From NCBI GenBank assembly GCA_019843655.1, contig JACDQD010000006.1, positions 8,734,034 through 8,798,033 on the forward strand: a DNA stretch of 64,000 bases, given 5' to 3'. The stretch's first letter is position 1, and every line of letters begins with the position of its first letter. Position numbers and translations under genes: made by a program. A model generated the notes under the pieces. That model ran no database searches, was not told the origin of the DNA, and worked only from the letters and a program-made list of their open reading frames with translations. This document shows positions 1 to 12,000 of this stretch, piece after piece. Source of the stretch: Lethocerus indicus. Lineage: Eukaryota > Arthropoda > Insecta > Hemiptera > Belostomatidae.

Positions 1-31
1 GGCCACCCACTCCTTTGTGCCTTTTTGTCTA

Positions 32-49
32 CATGTATGTCTATGTATG

Positions 50-103
<54 letters not shown>
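32..103. repeat. (TATG)n then (TA)n microsatellite
   Basis: A short imperfect TATG/TGTA run (32-53) passes directly into an uninterrupted (TA)n tract of about 25 units (54-103). The compound structure suggests TA units expanded out of a TATG seed. Long pure TA tracts can extrude cruciforms and often vary in length between individuals. Confidence 0.95.
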
Positions 104-105
<2 letters not shown>

Positions 106-2505
106 CGCTTTTCCGTGGCTCAATAATAACATTCACCGTTGAAATATGATCCTAAACGTTTTACGGAGCCGACGAATCCGATAAATACATTCATTCATGC
201 CCGTTATTCTTAAAGCAGAAAGGGAGGCCGATCCAGAAGAAGTAAACTGCAAGATATGAAGCTTTTTATAAGAAGAAATTATGTCTAAACAATTATTTGA
301 AATAAAAACGTAGCGTTTTGTTTCCAACACCAGATGATGAAAAGGACAAATAAAAAGAAGATTCAGAAATTAGTTACCGCAGTTATAATTTTACTTGATT
401 TATGTTTAGCGCTATAATCTTGAGATCAAGTTGCTCTAGGATGTAACATTCGCTGGTTTGTGTAACAACTAAATAAGAAAAATAATTCTAAAGTAACAGA
501 GATATTTTGTGTTCGTCTATGTCTATGGACACATACTAATTCCCGTGAATTAATTTTCATTACCCTGTTCTTTCATGACCCTGTTTTTAACAACGACTTG
601 CGCTATTAAATTGGAGCAACGAACATTTTAAGAAGGCCAGCAATTTTTATTGAAATGACTCTTATTTGCGTTCAACAAGTACTGATCGGAACTAGCATGA
701 AATCCATTCAGCCAGCATTAAATGCATGCACGGTTGCATGACAATAAACAGAAATTCTAGGACGATAATATGGCACGATTTAAGGCCACAGTACAACGTC
801 GATAAATATTTAGTTTCGGACAAATTTAAATATTTAATTTTAGATATTTAATTTAACATGTCCTCTCATAAATATGAGGGCTTGCTAATAACTGTTTTTT
901 TTTTACTGCTGCTGGTTAATGCCTGCCTTTTTTGTTGTATCTTAATTATACGTTTAGCGTAGTGTAGTCAACAAATAGGCTACGTGCATTAATTTATGTT
1001 TCAGAATTTTCTAAAGAAGCGTGTAAAACATACAGCAGAATCAGGGACAACGTTACGAATGAATTCCGAAAATAAATATCTAGGGCAGTAAAGGATACGC
1101 CCTTAGGGGCGATCGGGGCGCCTCCATTAGTAAAACCAATGTCACAGAGCTATCAAAGGATCCGGGCAAAATTATATTTAAACTAGGAGGGGAAAATAAA
1201 TTCCTGGGCAAAGTCCGAATTAAACTGAACGACTGAACCAAATCACCGTTCCCTTTTAAACAGACAATTTAGTCACTCTGTGAGGAAACTAAAAGTATCA
1301 ATCAATCCTTTAACACTGACATATTTTAACTGAACGTGTTATTAAAGGCGCTTTATTACTTTCTATACCCTTTTATTACAACTCTGATTTTACAACTTAT
1401 TATTTTATTATGTATTAAAATTACTATTATTATCCCTCCCGTGTCAGCCGTGATTCTGGTTTTCCGCCCACAATGATTTTGTACTATTTATCGGGTCTTC
1501 CTGGTCAATAGATTCATAAAGAATGAATTTTTTTTCAATTTTTAAATAAGATATCTCTAGTACAACATTTTTTAAATGTCTACTTTTTCATAGTATTTCA
1601 TGTTTATTTTGAAATCCCACGCGACGAAATTTATTTCCATCTAGGAAATGGTTTTAATAGAAAAAAACGATGCATGCCTAAAGTAAATTGAAAGACATAA
1701 ATTTATGCGGACGTAAATTAAATATTACGGCATACCGTGTGTCCTTCTAAATGCCAGTCGCACGCCGAGTTTAATCATCGTGTAGAAATCGCTGAATGCA
1801 TTATAAAAGAAACCCGAAATGCTTGCATTCAATTATTCGCATTCAAATGCGTGTATACGCAAATATTAACTGAAAACACTTCAGCGAAATCAACATTTTA
1901 ACCTTTACCGTGGGTAGGAAACCATTGGAAAGGGGCTCTTTATTTTTGTTTTTTAAAGTACTTCCCGAAAAAACGCCCATTTTAGTTTGAAGTTAGGACC
2001 CTTTCGATTTGTGTAACTGGAGTTATACATTGCGGAACACGGCTGGAAAGGTGGGCAATGGAGGGGCGGGGGGAACCACCACGCTTAACACTTGACCTGG
2101 ACAAGTTGAATTGTGTATTTAGCTCGACCTCTCGGAAATTGAAGACGGAATCAGGTATGAATACAAATACAAGGGGTATTGAACGCCGGCTCCACAGGCT
2201 CTGATTGAATTATTACGCTTCGACTCTGTAAGGTGCTCGAGGCCGGAGGGAGGTGGGGACCCCTTGCTTCCCCCTTGATAGAGTAAGGAGGGCCGCTCGG
2301 GATCGATATGACCGCCTTCCTGATTATTACACCACGATTAGGGGGCAGAAAAATTTAATTATATTTTAATTCCGTGCCGAGAAGTACCGCAGAAATCATT
2401 CTCGACTTTCGCACAATTCAAAACCTCTTTTCCTTCTTCTTTATCGTCTTTAATACTGAAATTGGTTAATATTTTTTCGCAAAATTAACCATCGCCATCG
2501 ATACT

Positions 2506-2521
2506 ACGATTTTAAAATCGT
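2506..2521. repeat. Perfect 16-bp palindrome
   Basis: ACGATTTTAAAATCGT is identical to its own reverse complement. It sits at the edge of an AT-rich stretch. The form fits a dimeric DNA-binding-protein site, but no specific factor can be named. Confidence 0.8.
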
Positions 2522-2860
2522 CGTGAATATGCTAACCCAGTACAATATGCTGGCTTGCTCAGTAACAAATAAACACTCACATGTTTATAACATTTTCAAA
2601 TTTAATCCAGCAATTGAAAATTAATGCTATTATAGTCGAGATCTGCAAAGAAACTGCAACACTAAGACAGAATTCCTGCTATCCTGGGGGAAAAAGCACT
2701 TCAAAAATGTACTTAAAAATGTACACTTTTGAGTCAGTTGTAGAGGAGGCTGCCACATTTTACATTTAATTTAGATTAACGAGTTTAATGGAACAACCGC
2801 GGGGGCACAATTGAATTTTAGATTAAATGTCAAACAGTGTTAACTAATTCAATTCATTGA

Positions 2861-2871
2861 CCCCCCCCCCC
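2861..2871. repeat. C11 mononucleotide tract
   Basis: Eleven consecutive C, followed by GCG. At the base composition of this window such a run is very unlikely by chance. Similar C10-11 tracts lie at 27257, 38144 and 53239. Confidence 0.9.
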
Positions 2872-4483
2872 GCGAAAGGTGAATGGATTTTATGTAAATT
2901 GGTACAGGTACAAAGGAGCTAACTCTCATGAGCGCTGAAAAGAGTGTAAATAGTAAGTATAAAAACCCAGGCAAACTATGTGCACGAAATTTCCCTTCAC
3001 TCAATATACACATAAATGGGAGAAAAGGCCTGCTCCCATCAATAGTAGAAGAAATAAAGTCGTCGATGAAAATAAATTCTGCTGAAGCAACACTGCTTCT
3101 TGAATAAATGAATCAATCATATATTTATCCTTTTGCATAAAAACTCAACATTTATATTTATTGACGTCCGCCGAAATGGAGTTGACTTTTACTAGAAAAT
3201 CAGTAAACCTGAATTAATTAACATGCAGTTCTATACCATTATCGAAAATAGTATAGAAGGATAAATAACTCCACTTGTCCTAAACTTAATTTGATTCTAA
3301 TTCAACACATTTTTTTCTGAATTAATTTAACCATTAAATAATGCATTGTTTCTAGTGCCCTTATTCAAATTGATTCATTTACATCTGTTTATAAAGCACT
3401 TTCCAAAGGCTGCCTTGTTCGGTTATGAACATTAGTGCATCAGCATCAATTATTCTAGTCGATTCTAAATAATTTTATCGCTAATAACTCTAAACTTTTT
3501 AAAGGCAACCCGGTTGTTAACACGACCAATACTTTAATTATTTGATCAGTGTTTGCTGAATCTAACCACTGGCTCTAACAGAAACTAATTCAGACAAATA
3601 CCATTTAGTCAGGGTACTAACACATGTATCAACAAGATTTGTATTAGGAACAACTTATTTTCCCAGGTCAGAAATCTTTCAGCGGAAGTGAGAGCACATA
3701 AACTTCGGCAGGGAAAGGATTATATTTGAAATCCCCCATTGTTCAAATGGGCCTGCTTTGAAGGGGAAGGGGGAGAGCCTTCGAATTTCTCGTCTTTGGA
3801 CAACCAGAGTTATTAGGTAGGCGCGCCCCCAAGCACAATAAAGGGAGAAAGCTATGCCGAGACAATTACAGAGCTTCTTAAATATACTTAAGTCTACTTG
3901 ATTTCTTAAAACTTACACTCTCACTATATGGTGTTAATCAAATAAGCTCTCGATGACTTTCTTTTCCCCTCCCTCACTCTAACCACGAGCGGTCATAAAC
4001 GAAAACCTAGGGCGCAACGAATCGAAAGTGTAAATAAAAAATGAATACATAAGAAAACTTATTTCCGGGTCCTGAAACTGAACTGCCCTAGGACACATTA
4101 ATTGCACCCTACATACAGAACTTACACTTAAATATAATAGTAAACAGCTCCCGCATATAGTAGGGGTTAATGGACACCAGGTTCAGGAATATATAAGTTA
4201 AGTTATCGATATCTTATTGGATAATTTTTTTAAATTTTAAATAAGTTGGCTTTTACGACTTGAAGGAAATATGCTGGCAAGAGGCCTGTGCTCGCCAAGA
4301 AAGAGGAATTGCCCGCAGCCTAGACAGTTTATTGGGAACAGGTAACCGGCAATCGAAAATAAAACGGGGACCGCGGCAACGGGGAAAAGCTTTTCTTCCA
4401 GCGGATTTACGAGCCTGATCTGCGAGGAGATAACGCAACATCGTACAAGGCGAATTGATTTTTCGCATTTTTTTCCCTATACC

Positions 4484-4543
4484 AAAGCCTTAACTACTAA
4501 AGCCTTTCGTGGCCAAGCCTTAATATACACACCGAGGCCTTAA
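4484..4543. repeat. Four-copy degenerate AAGCCTTAA array
   Basis: Four copies of an A(A/G)GCCTT(A/T) core start near 4484, 4499, 4514 and 4534, spaced 15, 15 and about 20 bp apart. Copies one, three and four continue CCTTAA; the second reads CCTTTC. The spacers are not alike, so this is either a decayed minisatellite or a cluster of binding sites. Confidence 0.6.
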
Positions 4544-6608
4544 CGGTACCTTTACCAATGTTACAGAATCAGATCGTTGGTAGAACAAGAAGTTTCTTTC
4601 ACGGTCACAAATCTAATTTCAAGGTGGAAAACGATTCGTTCAGATTGATGCAACTTTTATTTTAAAAAGAAATTCTACGATTCTACAACTGCTGACCATA
4701 ATTTTAAATACCTACAATTGATGTTTAATTATAATAGTTCAAACCATGTATTATACCATACAACAATAAGAATATTCTAAAGTACCGAAAATCGTATATA
4801 TTAATAATACCGTTTAATCGGGTTTTTTCCCAATTTCCTCGAGTCGAAATATGTAATTCACATCATTTAATAGTCAGTATAATTAAATTGTCCTCTTTAC
4901 ACGCGAGAGCCCCAAAACGGCTATTAGTTGTCAAATTTGCATGTTAACGTGGAGTATATAAACATTTCATGAACAAGTTCGTCCATACTGGGTACCCTTT
5001 CATTAGAGACTCAGCAGGAAAAAAAAACTTAATTTCTGCAAATAATATTTTGCAGAAACGCCAACTCATTCGAGGGAAGGAGATTAATAAATAATTTCCT
5101 GCATAAAATTTCTGAAAAATCGCCGCAAAACATGAATTTCAAAGTTCTTACGAACCATATAACTTTTGCTTCTCCTGTGTTGTGATAAATTATAGATGGC
5201 GGGAATTTCTCATTAGTTTTCCCCATATTTTCCCAGCATTAAATAGCTTTCATTTGTATAAAATCGTAGCAAAGGGTTGTCGAGATTTTTAATCCTCTCC
5301 TTTTTATTATTGTATGCCAACAAACGGTTTTCTGTAGCTCTGGAAACACCTGTACTTGAATCTGCACTTTCTACATCAAATTAAAACGTGCGTAAATATA
5401 CAGCATTCATTCCTAAACGCAGAGACCCATCAGGGTATTTTTCTTAAAACGGCCCAAAAAGTAAGTTAAACCTTTCTTTTCTATTGAAAAAAAACGGACC
5501 CCGCGTAGCCGTCATCGCGGGAAATAATACGACGGTCGGAACGGGAAAATAAAATTGGGAAAATTTCCTAAATGCGGAGCGTAACTCGTGGGCGAATGCG
5601 GGGGCCGTTACCGGAGTACGTGTCCTCCGGGGATCCGGGGATAAAAACTGAACGGAGACATCTGGGAGCATTTATTGCCCTTTAAATTTTATACCGTACG
5701 TTTGTTGACTCGGGGATTGGCCGTTATAATGCAGGGTGGGTGTGGCGCCAGAAGAAGGGGGGAAGGGGTCGGTCAGGAAGAAAAGGCAGAGAAAGAGACC
5801 GGAGCACACATACCGTCGGCCCCGACCCTCCAATTACTGCACCAGAAGAACAGACATTTTAATTCCCGATTCCGCCGGTTTTTACCGGCAGTTATGAGAT
5901 AATAGACTGTGGATGGTCGTGACTTTCTATTACCGGTTAGGATGAAAGTCTATTGACTAGGAACTTCCGGCCGTTCGAACTACAAAATGAAACGAACCGA
6001 AACGTGAGTGACAAAAGAACCGAACGAGTATCCTTTTAAACGTCTATTGTAGTGATGTCTGGATTGAATTTTCAATCAATTCACTTGCCCTACTCAGTGC
6101 TGCAATTAAAGCAGCTGCGGACGGAAAGCGGTAAAGGGGAAATAGATGGAAAAACGATTTTCGTTGCAGAAAAACAATAAATTAAATAACTATGTTAAAT
6201 AAATTTGTAATAGAGGGGCCGCACATCGCGCATTAAGACATGCGTTATGTGTCATCAGTAGGGCTTTGACATCTATCCTTCCTTCAAGGCACTGATAGAA
6301 TACAATTGGACTCATGGAACATGGAAATTGGAAACATGGATGTATCGTTTTCATGTAATACTACCTAGGGCTTAATAAAAATAAATCTAACACATATTTA
6401 ATCAAAGGGTTAATAATTAAGAAAATTGTGAAATAATACCAAATTACAGATTTACGATAACAAATTTAACGTTTTATTAACGGGGAGAAAATAAATTCCT
6501 AGTGCAGTGAACCATATATTTTTAACATGCACCCCCGCGCATGCCCACATTCGAACGTGTCGGCCTCGTGAAGGCAATAAAGCCAGTGACGAGGAGTTAA
6601 AAACGCTC

Positions 6609-6651
6609 CGAGGTTTTACGTATTTCTGCTTTTAAGGTTTTTAAAACCTCG
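6609..6651. repeat. 10-bp perfect inverted repeat, hairpin-forming
   Basis: The arms CGAGGTTTTA (6609-6618) and TAAAACCTCG (6642-6651) are exact reverse complements around a 23-nt spacer. The spacer itself ends in a second AAGGTTTT, so the right arm could instead pair locally as AGGTTTT-T-AAAACCT. Two alternative stems therefore compete for the same 3' arm. Confidence 0.7.
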
Positions 6652-7070
6652 TTTTGAAGTCCATCACAACTCTGGATTAGAAATTACTGTCGGCCTGAAC
6701 TGCTTGCAGTATTTACCTGCAGAGTTCATTGATACTTAAGAAGACATGAAACATTATATAAGATGGATATCAGGAAGTATAATAGAATGGAGCAGTACGC
6801 CTCTAATAAATTACACAAGGGTTATAAATCTTGAGGAAGTACAGGTATACTAAATGTGCCAAACGAAATATAATATAATAAAAACGAAATACGAAATATA
6901 ATAAAAATGAATGATTGATACGTGATAATGTAAATTAAGTTATATATTTTTAATCACAGAGTTAAGCAGTCCAACTCAAGATTAAATGCTGGTCAATGAT
7001 TTTCATGTCTTACTTAATTCTACGGAGACTTAATTCAACATTCATATTGAGAAATTGAACGAAAATTCGG

Positions 7071-7112
7071 AGTGGTCGAACCGGGTATTTTAATTAACCA
7101 CTAAGCTATGCC
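7071..7112 (-). mobile_element. Possible decayed tRNA-derived SINE head
   Basis: On the minus strand an A-box-like word, TAGCTTAGTGGTTAA, is followed about 11 nt later by a B-box-like word, GGTTCGACC. Both match the internal RNA polymerase III promoter consensus well. The spacing is too short for an intact tRNA because there is no room for an anticodon arm, so this is a truncated tRNA-like remnant or coincidence. No tail, target-site duplication or second copy was found. Confidence 0.35.
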
Positions 7113-7276
7113 GGACCCCAATCACCGGTGACTTAGGCCAACTCTCCTCCAATTATTACTTTTCGAGGAACTCAGTCTCATTATACAAGTCTCATCTTGC
7201 CTTACAACTTGTTCCACTTTAGTTGTTTGAGAACAGTACGTCGAAGTCGAGTTGTAAACGGACCGGGAACGGGTTG

Positions 7277-7320
7277 TAGCTGTGCGGCATTGATGCGTGG
7301 ACCCAGGTTCGCATCCTGGG
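7277..7320 (+). mobile_element. Possible decayed tRNA-derived SINE head with T-arm
   Basis: An A-box-like TAGCTGTGCGG (7277-7287) is followed by a B-box-like GGTTCGCATCC (7306-7316). The latter is embedded in an ideal T-arm: a CCCAGG/CCTGGG stem (7302-7307 with 7315-7320) closing the 7-nt loop TTCGCAT. The box spacing is about 10 nt shorter than in a tRNA. It lies about 160 bp from, and in opposite orientation to, the candidate at 7071-7112. An unrelated hairpin cannot be excluded. Confidence 0.35.
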
Positions 7321-9741
7321 AACACGGACAATAATGTGTTCACTGTGAGGAATCCACGCAGTAAGGAAACTGACTGCAGTTAGGGAAAATTCTATTAATT
7401 GTGCGAAAGTGTTTAAAAAATTGGGCGAAGTTTTCTCCCTACCGAGCCTCCCCCCCCACCCCTACCACCCCGAGGTGAATACCCAACGACAATTACTTAG
7501 AAAATAAGTCGCCCACCCTGAGTATAACCAGGGGGTGTGTCTCCATTGTCAAGCGAGGCAGAGGCGGCGGCCAGAATTTATATAGGGCCGCTGTTTGCTC
7601 TGAGGCAGCCCCTTTCAGAACTTAAACAAGCGGAGTAACAATACCGGTAGCAAATATATTTCGCGTAACGATTTCTGCAAATTTATTTGTAATTTGAAAA
7701 AAAAATCACTTCCTTTCTACCTGATACACATACAGCGGCATATATGAACCAAATTAGTAGTGAATTACCTGTAACATAAATTAATAGGCATACGACATTC
7801 AGGTACACATGATGTTTTCTTGGACGTTTTCATTCCTCCACAACGTTAGTTTATTTGACCATAAATAATGTTCCTGTTCCGGAAAGTTGCATTAAATAAA
7901 TATTAATTTTTATCCGCCAAAGATTTCAGAACCGCATTTTTAACATCGGCACTGCTCTTAATAAATACATTCACTACTTAAATATTGTTCTGCCATCCTT
8001 CTGTGCTGCACCGCGTGACAAGACGCATTAATTTTGTTAGGGCCCTGACTTACGGAATTATCATTCAATTCCCATCAAAAACCGATTAGTGGTAGCAACT
8101 GAAATTTATATTGTATTTCTACTAATTCCGCTCCGCTTAAACGGATTAACAGATCAACAGTGGCATTACCGGGTGGAAACACTGGCTAAATAAAGATATT
8201 ACGCCCGGATTAAATAAAGGGAGACAAACGCAAAATTTGTTTTTAAAGGGATCAGGTTTAGAAATCAGATTCTTAAAATACACCATATTAAGTTACTAAA
8301 ATATAAATAGGTTTCTCGATGTAATCTTATACGTCGAAAATTTGAGTTGTCAGTTGATGAGTGGGGCACCCCGACTGCACTGTTACAGTAGCGTCATATG
8401 ACTCTATGATCATTCCGTAGTATATTTCCACAAATATTGCAATGCAATAAACTAATTTAGCCAAATTAACAATAAATCATCTCAAAACGACTTTAAATTA
8501 CGGGCACAATAAATACCCAAGCGGTTTCAGGTTCAGAGAGCAAACTTTAGCGGAAATATTTTTTCCCGGCTATTAATTAGGAACGAAAAATTGTCCTTAT
8601 TCGGCAGTAAAATTGTTTCGAACTAAGTACGAGACGAGTTTCCCGGGGTACGACCTGGAAGTGGGGGGGGGAGCACGAACTGAAAATTGAGGAAATTCGG
8701 GCGATGAAATTCTCGCCGGGCGGGAAAACAGGCGAGGAAAACCGAGTTAACCGAGTTAAAGAGGGGCCGGGACCCGAAGGGTTGAGCCGGGGTAGGGCAG
8801 GCTACGGGACGGGAATTCATTTCCGGGTGGCTTTTGTTCCTCGGCCGTCATTAGGGCAGCACCCACCCCGGGAGGAGGCCCCACCCACCCACCCACCAGC
8901 ACCGCTCCTTTCCGCCCCTTATAACCTCCGATCGGATCAAACTAGAACCGATAGCGGCCCAATTTTTTGTTCCTCCGACTTCTGTGTGGGAGATCGTCTA
9001 GGAAAAGCTGTCGAAGAAACGGTTTACACGACGCACGCAATTTCATAACGGTTATATTCTATTTGTGTCAAAGTGAATCCGAAGACTTATCCCCCCTGGA
9101 ATAGGAAACTTAGGATAGGAAACAGACGGACGCAAGAGTCATGATAATCCAAACCTCGCGGGCACCCAAGCAGTTGCTAAACATACCATTTACCAAAAAT
9201 ATTCTCAACGAGATTGGCTTTTGGAACAATCTCCAGACACCAAGTTTATAGATCCCAAATTTAATTTCCCGAGTGGAATGTATAACAGCAAATTCAGCCT
9301 CACCATCCTTGTTAAGGTAATGGGATCTATATAATATGGAATATTTTAAAGGAATACGGAGTAGAAAAGGAAGCCGGGTACACTGCCCCCGGGATATTCC
9401 AGGGACCCCAATGTTTATTGACACTGTCCCTCGGGTTTATTGACCAACGCCCCCCAATCATAAACACACAAGGAACTTCGTGGTTACGTCGGGAGTCAGG
9501 CAAACAGATGCTCGAGAATCTACTGTCGAAATGGGTTACGTAAAGCGTTCAATCCGATTTTCCAACTTTAAGTATCACCGAAAAAGTGCATTATTTAATT
9601 ATGAAGTCTTAATTTCATGAGACACTTACACCTAAAATATTTTATTTTGTATACCATTTAAACGCTACACAAATCTACAAAGCGGCTTATCACACGCTAC
9701 CGATTTCATAATTCAACTGTGAGATTGAATTTCACACGCCA

Positions 9742-9745
<4 letters not shown>

Positions 9746-9789
<44 letters not shown>
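9746..9789. repeat. (TA)n microsatellite
   Basis: Twenty-two uninterrupted AT units between unique sequences; one of three long TA tracts in the window. Confidence 0.95.
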
Positions 9790-9792
<3 letters not shown>

Positions 9793-10023
9793 CAAGAAAC
9801 CAAGGCATTGTTAACTGCCTACCTCACATGTCAAAACAGCGAAATCGATATTAATCTTATTGATTTTAAACTATACGAATTATTTGATGTTAAATGCCAT
9901 AATTATAATAAATAACCGCAGGTAAAATCTGGCTACAAACGAGATCTGTACACAAACTTTTTTACCTTATTTATGTGTCAATGAAGGATTTAAGAATAAT
10001 TAATTATATACCCTTATAAATTA

Positions 10024-10055
10024 TTATATACGGTATTATTTTATACCGTTTATAA
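10024..10055. repeat. 12-bp hairpin with one mismatch
   Basis: ACGGTAT (10030-10036) pairs with ATACCGT (10043-10049) around the 6-nt loop TATTTT. After a single T-T mismatch, TTATA (10024-10028) pairs with TATAA (10051-10055). The stem is therefore 7 plus 5 bp. It lies in AT-rich DNA with no gene nearby. Confidence 0.7.
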
Positions 10056-10288
10056 AAGAACCAATTATGTTCTAGAATGAGTAGGGAGAATGAAGAATGG
10101 TACGTGTCTCAGAGTGATCCGGTGTGAGGGGGCAGCGGCGAGGTAAGGACAAGCGGTAACCGGGGGACGAGTGGAGAGGAGGAGCCCGATAAAAGTCCAG
10201 TGGACGGGCTCGTTAGAGAACAAACGGTCGGAGCGGAGCGGTGGAGAAGTTAATGCTAAGTTAGGGAGGCAAGAAGCCCCCGTCCCCA

Positions 10289-10393
10289 AGCAACACCCAC
10301 ACACACCCCAAACCCCACACCCCACACACCCTAAACCATCCGGCTAACCAGGTCCACTCAGCCGGTTCACACACATACACACACACACACACC
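10289..10393. repeat. CA-rich low-complexity tract ending in (CA)n
   Basis: CCCACACAC/CCCAAACCCC-type sequence (10289-10337) is followed, after about 30 bp of unique DNA, by an (AC)n microsatellite with one AT interruption (about 10368-10393). The open frame read across it on the minus strand (10344-10643) takes its Cys/Val run (VCVCMCV) from this tract and is not a gene. Confidence 0.85.
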
Positions 10394-11224
10394 AGGTATC
10401 AACACCGCCGTACTGTTTAGGCGCTAATTGGACACGTTTTTTTTCCTTTATTTCTGAATCCAATAGCCAAACGACATTCAGAGCTAAACGGTGGGCTACC
10501 AGCTTCTTAAATTTAAAAAGAGACCTCACAAATAATAAATATAAAATACTATAATACATTCCGATGGTGCTGTCTAAACTATAAAAATAAAAGTACACAT
10601 TGCATAGAACAGTAGGACAAGACCCAAGGGTAAAATATAACAACTCAGTAGTACGGCTGCTAGCTGATGATTGGATCCAAATTAATTTATATCCTACGTT
10701 ATTTCAATTAGTATTGTAATTTAAGTATATTTGATTTTATTTACAGAAGATAAACCATAGCGAATACTATTGCTGGTCCATGACCTTAATGATTAAAGAA
10801 ATACTATTGAGTATTTGAATTGCGCGACAGTACGAGTTAGCTCTTCTGTTCGTCAGATATTTAAAACATATTAATTATCGGATAGATTTTTGCTTGCAGA
10901 AAAGGAGTTTAATGATATAGCCTAAAGAAACAGCTACATTTCTTAGCTTTTATTTCAATAGGATGTCCCGTTTACTTCCGAAAACAAATTCATTTATAGA
11001 GAACGCACGTTTTTTAAATAATCAAACAGTAGCTCAGAAAGGGAACAGGAATTCACCGACTGTCGGACCCGCTCGTAAACGATCGAACAATCGACGCCAA
11101 ATAACTGTTGGGTCATTAAAATAAAACGGGACCGAAGTAACTGAATGTTTTTGTTAATGGAGGACGCCCAGTTCCCGATATTGGACAGTTCCCCAACTGC
11201 GCCCCGTGAATTTAATTCCTTAGA

Positions 11225-11246
11225 GGGGAAAGAGGGGAGGGAGGGT
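11225..11246 (+). other. G-quadruplex-type run
   Basis: Four runs of at least three G (GGGG, GGGG, GGG, GGG) are separated by AAAGA, A and A. This meets the usual G3+N1-7 pattern. It directly precedes the pyrimidine tract at 11256-11352, so the strand composition flips from G-rich to CT-rich within about 15 bp. Confidence 0.7.
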
Positions 11247-11255
11247 GCTCCTCAA

Positions 11256-11284
11256 TCTCTCTCCCTTTCCTCCCTCCCTCTTTA

Positions 11285-11315
<31 letters not shown>

Positions 11316-11352
11316 CTTTCCTCCCTCCCTCTTTATCTCTCTCCCTCTCTTT
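11256..11352. repeat. Polypyrimidine tract with internal 51-bp-period duplication
   Basis: About 95 bp of nearly pure C/T on the plus strand. A 27-28 bp word beginning CTTTCCTCCCTCCCTC and ending TTTATCTCTC occurs at 11265-11292 and again from 11316. The copies are 51 bp apart with (CT)n between them. Long homopurine-homopyrimidine tracts of this type can adopt triplex (H-DNA) structure. The Arg/Glu repeat peptide read from the minus strand (11220-11465) is a by-product. Confidence 0.85.
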
Positions 11353-12000
11353 ACCTTAGACCCTCCCGCCCCCCGCGCCTTGACTGCCCCAACCTCCGCA
11401 CTGTAATTAAACCTTAACGACGCTCGTAAAACGTACTTAACACTTGCCAGTCTACCTCCCGCCACCGCACCCCCTCCCTAACAACTACAACGGGGATTCC
11501 CCGGCCCCCGATATATGTGTACAATTTTGTGAGCGCACCGCATCCGGTTAAATGTCTTCCTCGAGTGCTCGAGTCTTCCCCGTTTCCGGGACGAAACTTT
11601 CCCCCCCGCCCAACACCACCGATTTTCAGACTTGTTTAGGACACCCAAGGGCGGGGGGCATTACCGAGAGCACCTATAATAACACTAGGTTTAAAAAGGC
11701 CACATTTTTATTTACAGTGTTTTTAAAGTCGACTCAAGAACTACATTACGTTTATTAGGAGCCACGTTATTTGACCCTCTCTTATCAATTAAGTACACAA
11801 CATGTCCCAACAGTCTTATGTATAATCTTAAATTGACTTGGAAGCATGCAATTTGTTTTATCTCATTTATTTAATGTGTTGAATTGTTATTAATGTATAG
11901 TTAGTTTAGTTGGATTGGGAATATTCGTGGGGATCAGAATTTCTGAACAACGGGAAGAATCATATTAGAACAGTAATCATGCAACGCAAAGAGAATCTTA

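Larger units (their letters stand above)
1..4000. other. Gene-free AT-rich stretch with one clear GC island
   Basis: No coding region, RNA gene or transposon is recognisable; the longest open frame is 65 codons. The stretch opens with a (TATG)n/(TA)n microsatellite and is AT-rich to about 2 kb. A GC-richer island lies at about 2040-2320, with runs such as GGGGCGGGGGG. A weaker purine-rich island lies at about 3700-3850. Smaller items are a perfect 16-bp palindrome at 2506-2521 and a C11 tract at 2861-2871. Island edges are estimated by eye. Confidence 0.7.
4001..8000. other. Gene-free stretch with islands and tRNA-like remnants
   Basis: No supported gene. GC-richer islands lie at about 4280-4410, 5480-5900 and 7430-7620. 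The 5480-5900 island carries open frames on both strands (5444-5671 minus, 5675-5902 plus). I read these as by-products of high GC, because their peptides are Pro/Arg/Gly-rich and unrecognised. A short tandem-like array lies at 4484-4543 and a 10-bp inverted repeat at 6609-6651. Two weak Pol III-type promoter remnants lie at 7071-7112 and 7277-7320. Confidence 0.65.
8001..12000. other. Gene-free stretch with four islands and low-complexity DNA
   Basis: No supported gene. Islands lie at about 8620-8960, 9360-9460, 10090-10400 and 11100-11670. Open frames of 60-114 codons inside them (for example 8704-9048 plus) run antisense to other frames and give Pro/Arg/Ser-rich peptides. The stretch also holds a long (TA)n tract, (CA)n and CCACACC-rich DNA, a duplicated pyrimidine tract, a 12-bp hairpin at 10024-10055, and a G9 run at 8663-8671. 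Confidence 0.65.

Noticed and set aside
10289..10337. Telomere-like CCCTAAA/CCCCAAA words
   Set aside because: Only one CCCTAAA occurs, embedded in a CA-rich low-complexity tract; there is no array.
11145..11465. Ser/Leu and Arg/Glu repeat peptides
   Set aside because: Direct translation of the CT-rich tract on either strand. The same applies at 30678-30918 and 57565-57780.
11560..11573. CTCGAG-TG-CTCGAG doublet as a special site
   Set aside because: Two 6-bp palindromes side by side are plausible by chance in a GC-rich island.
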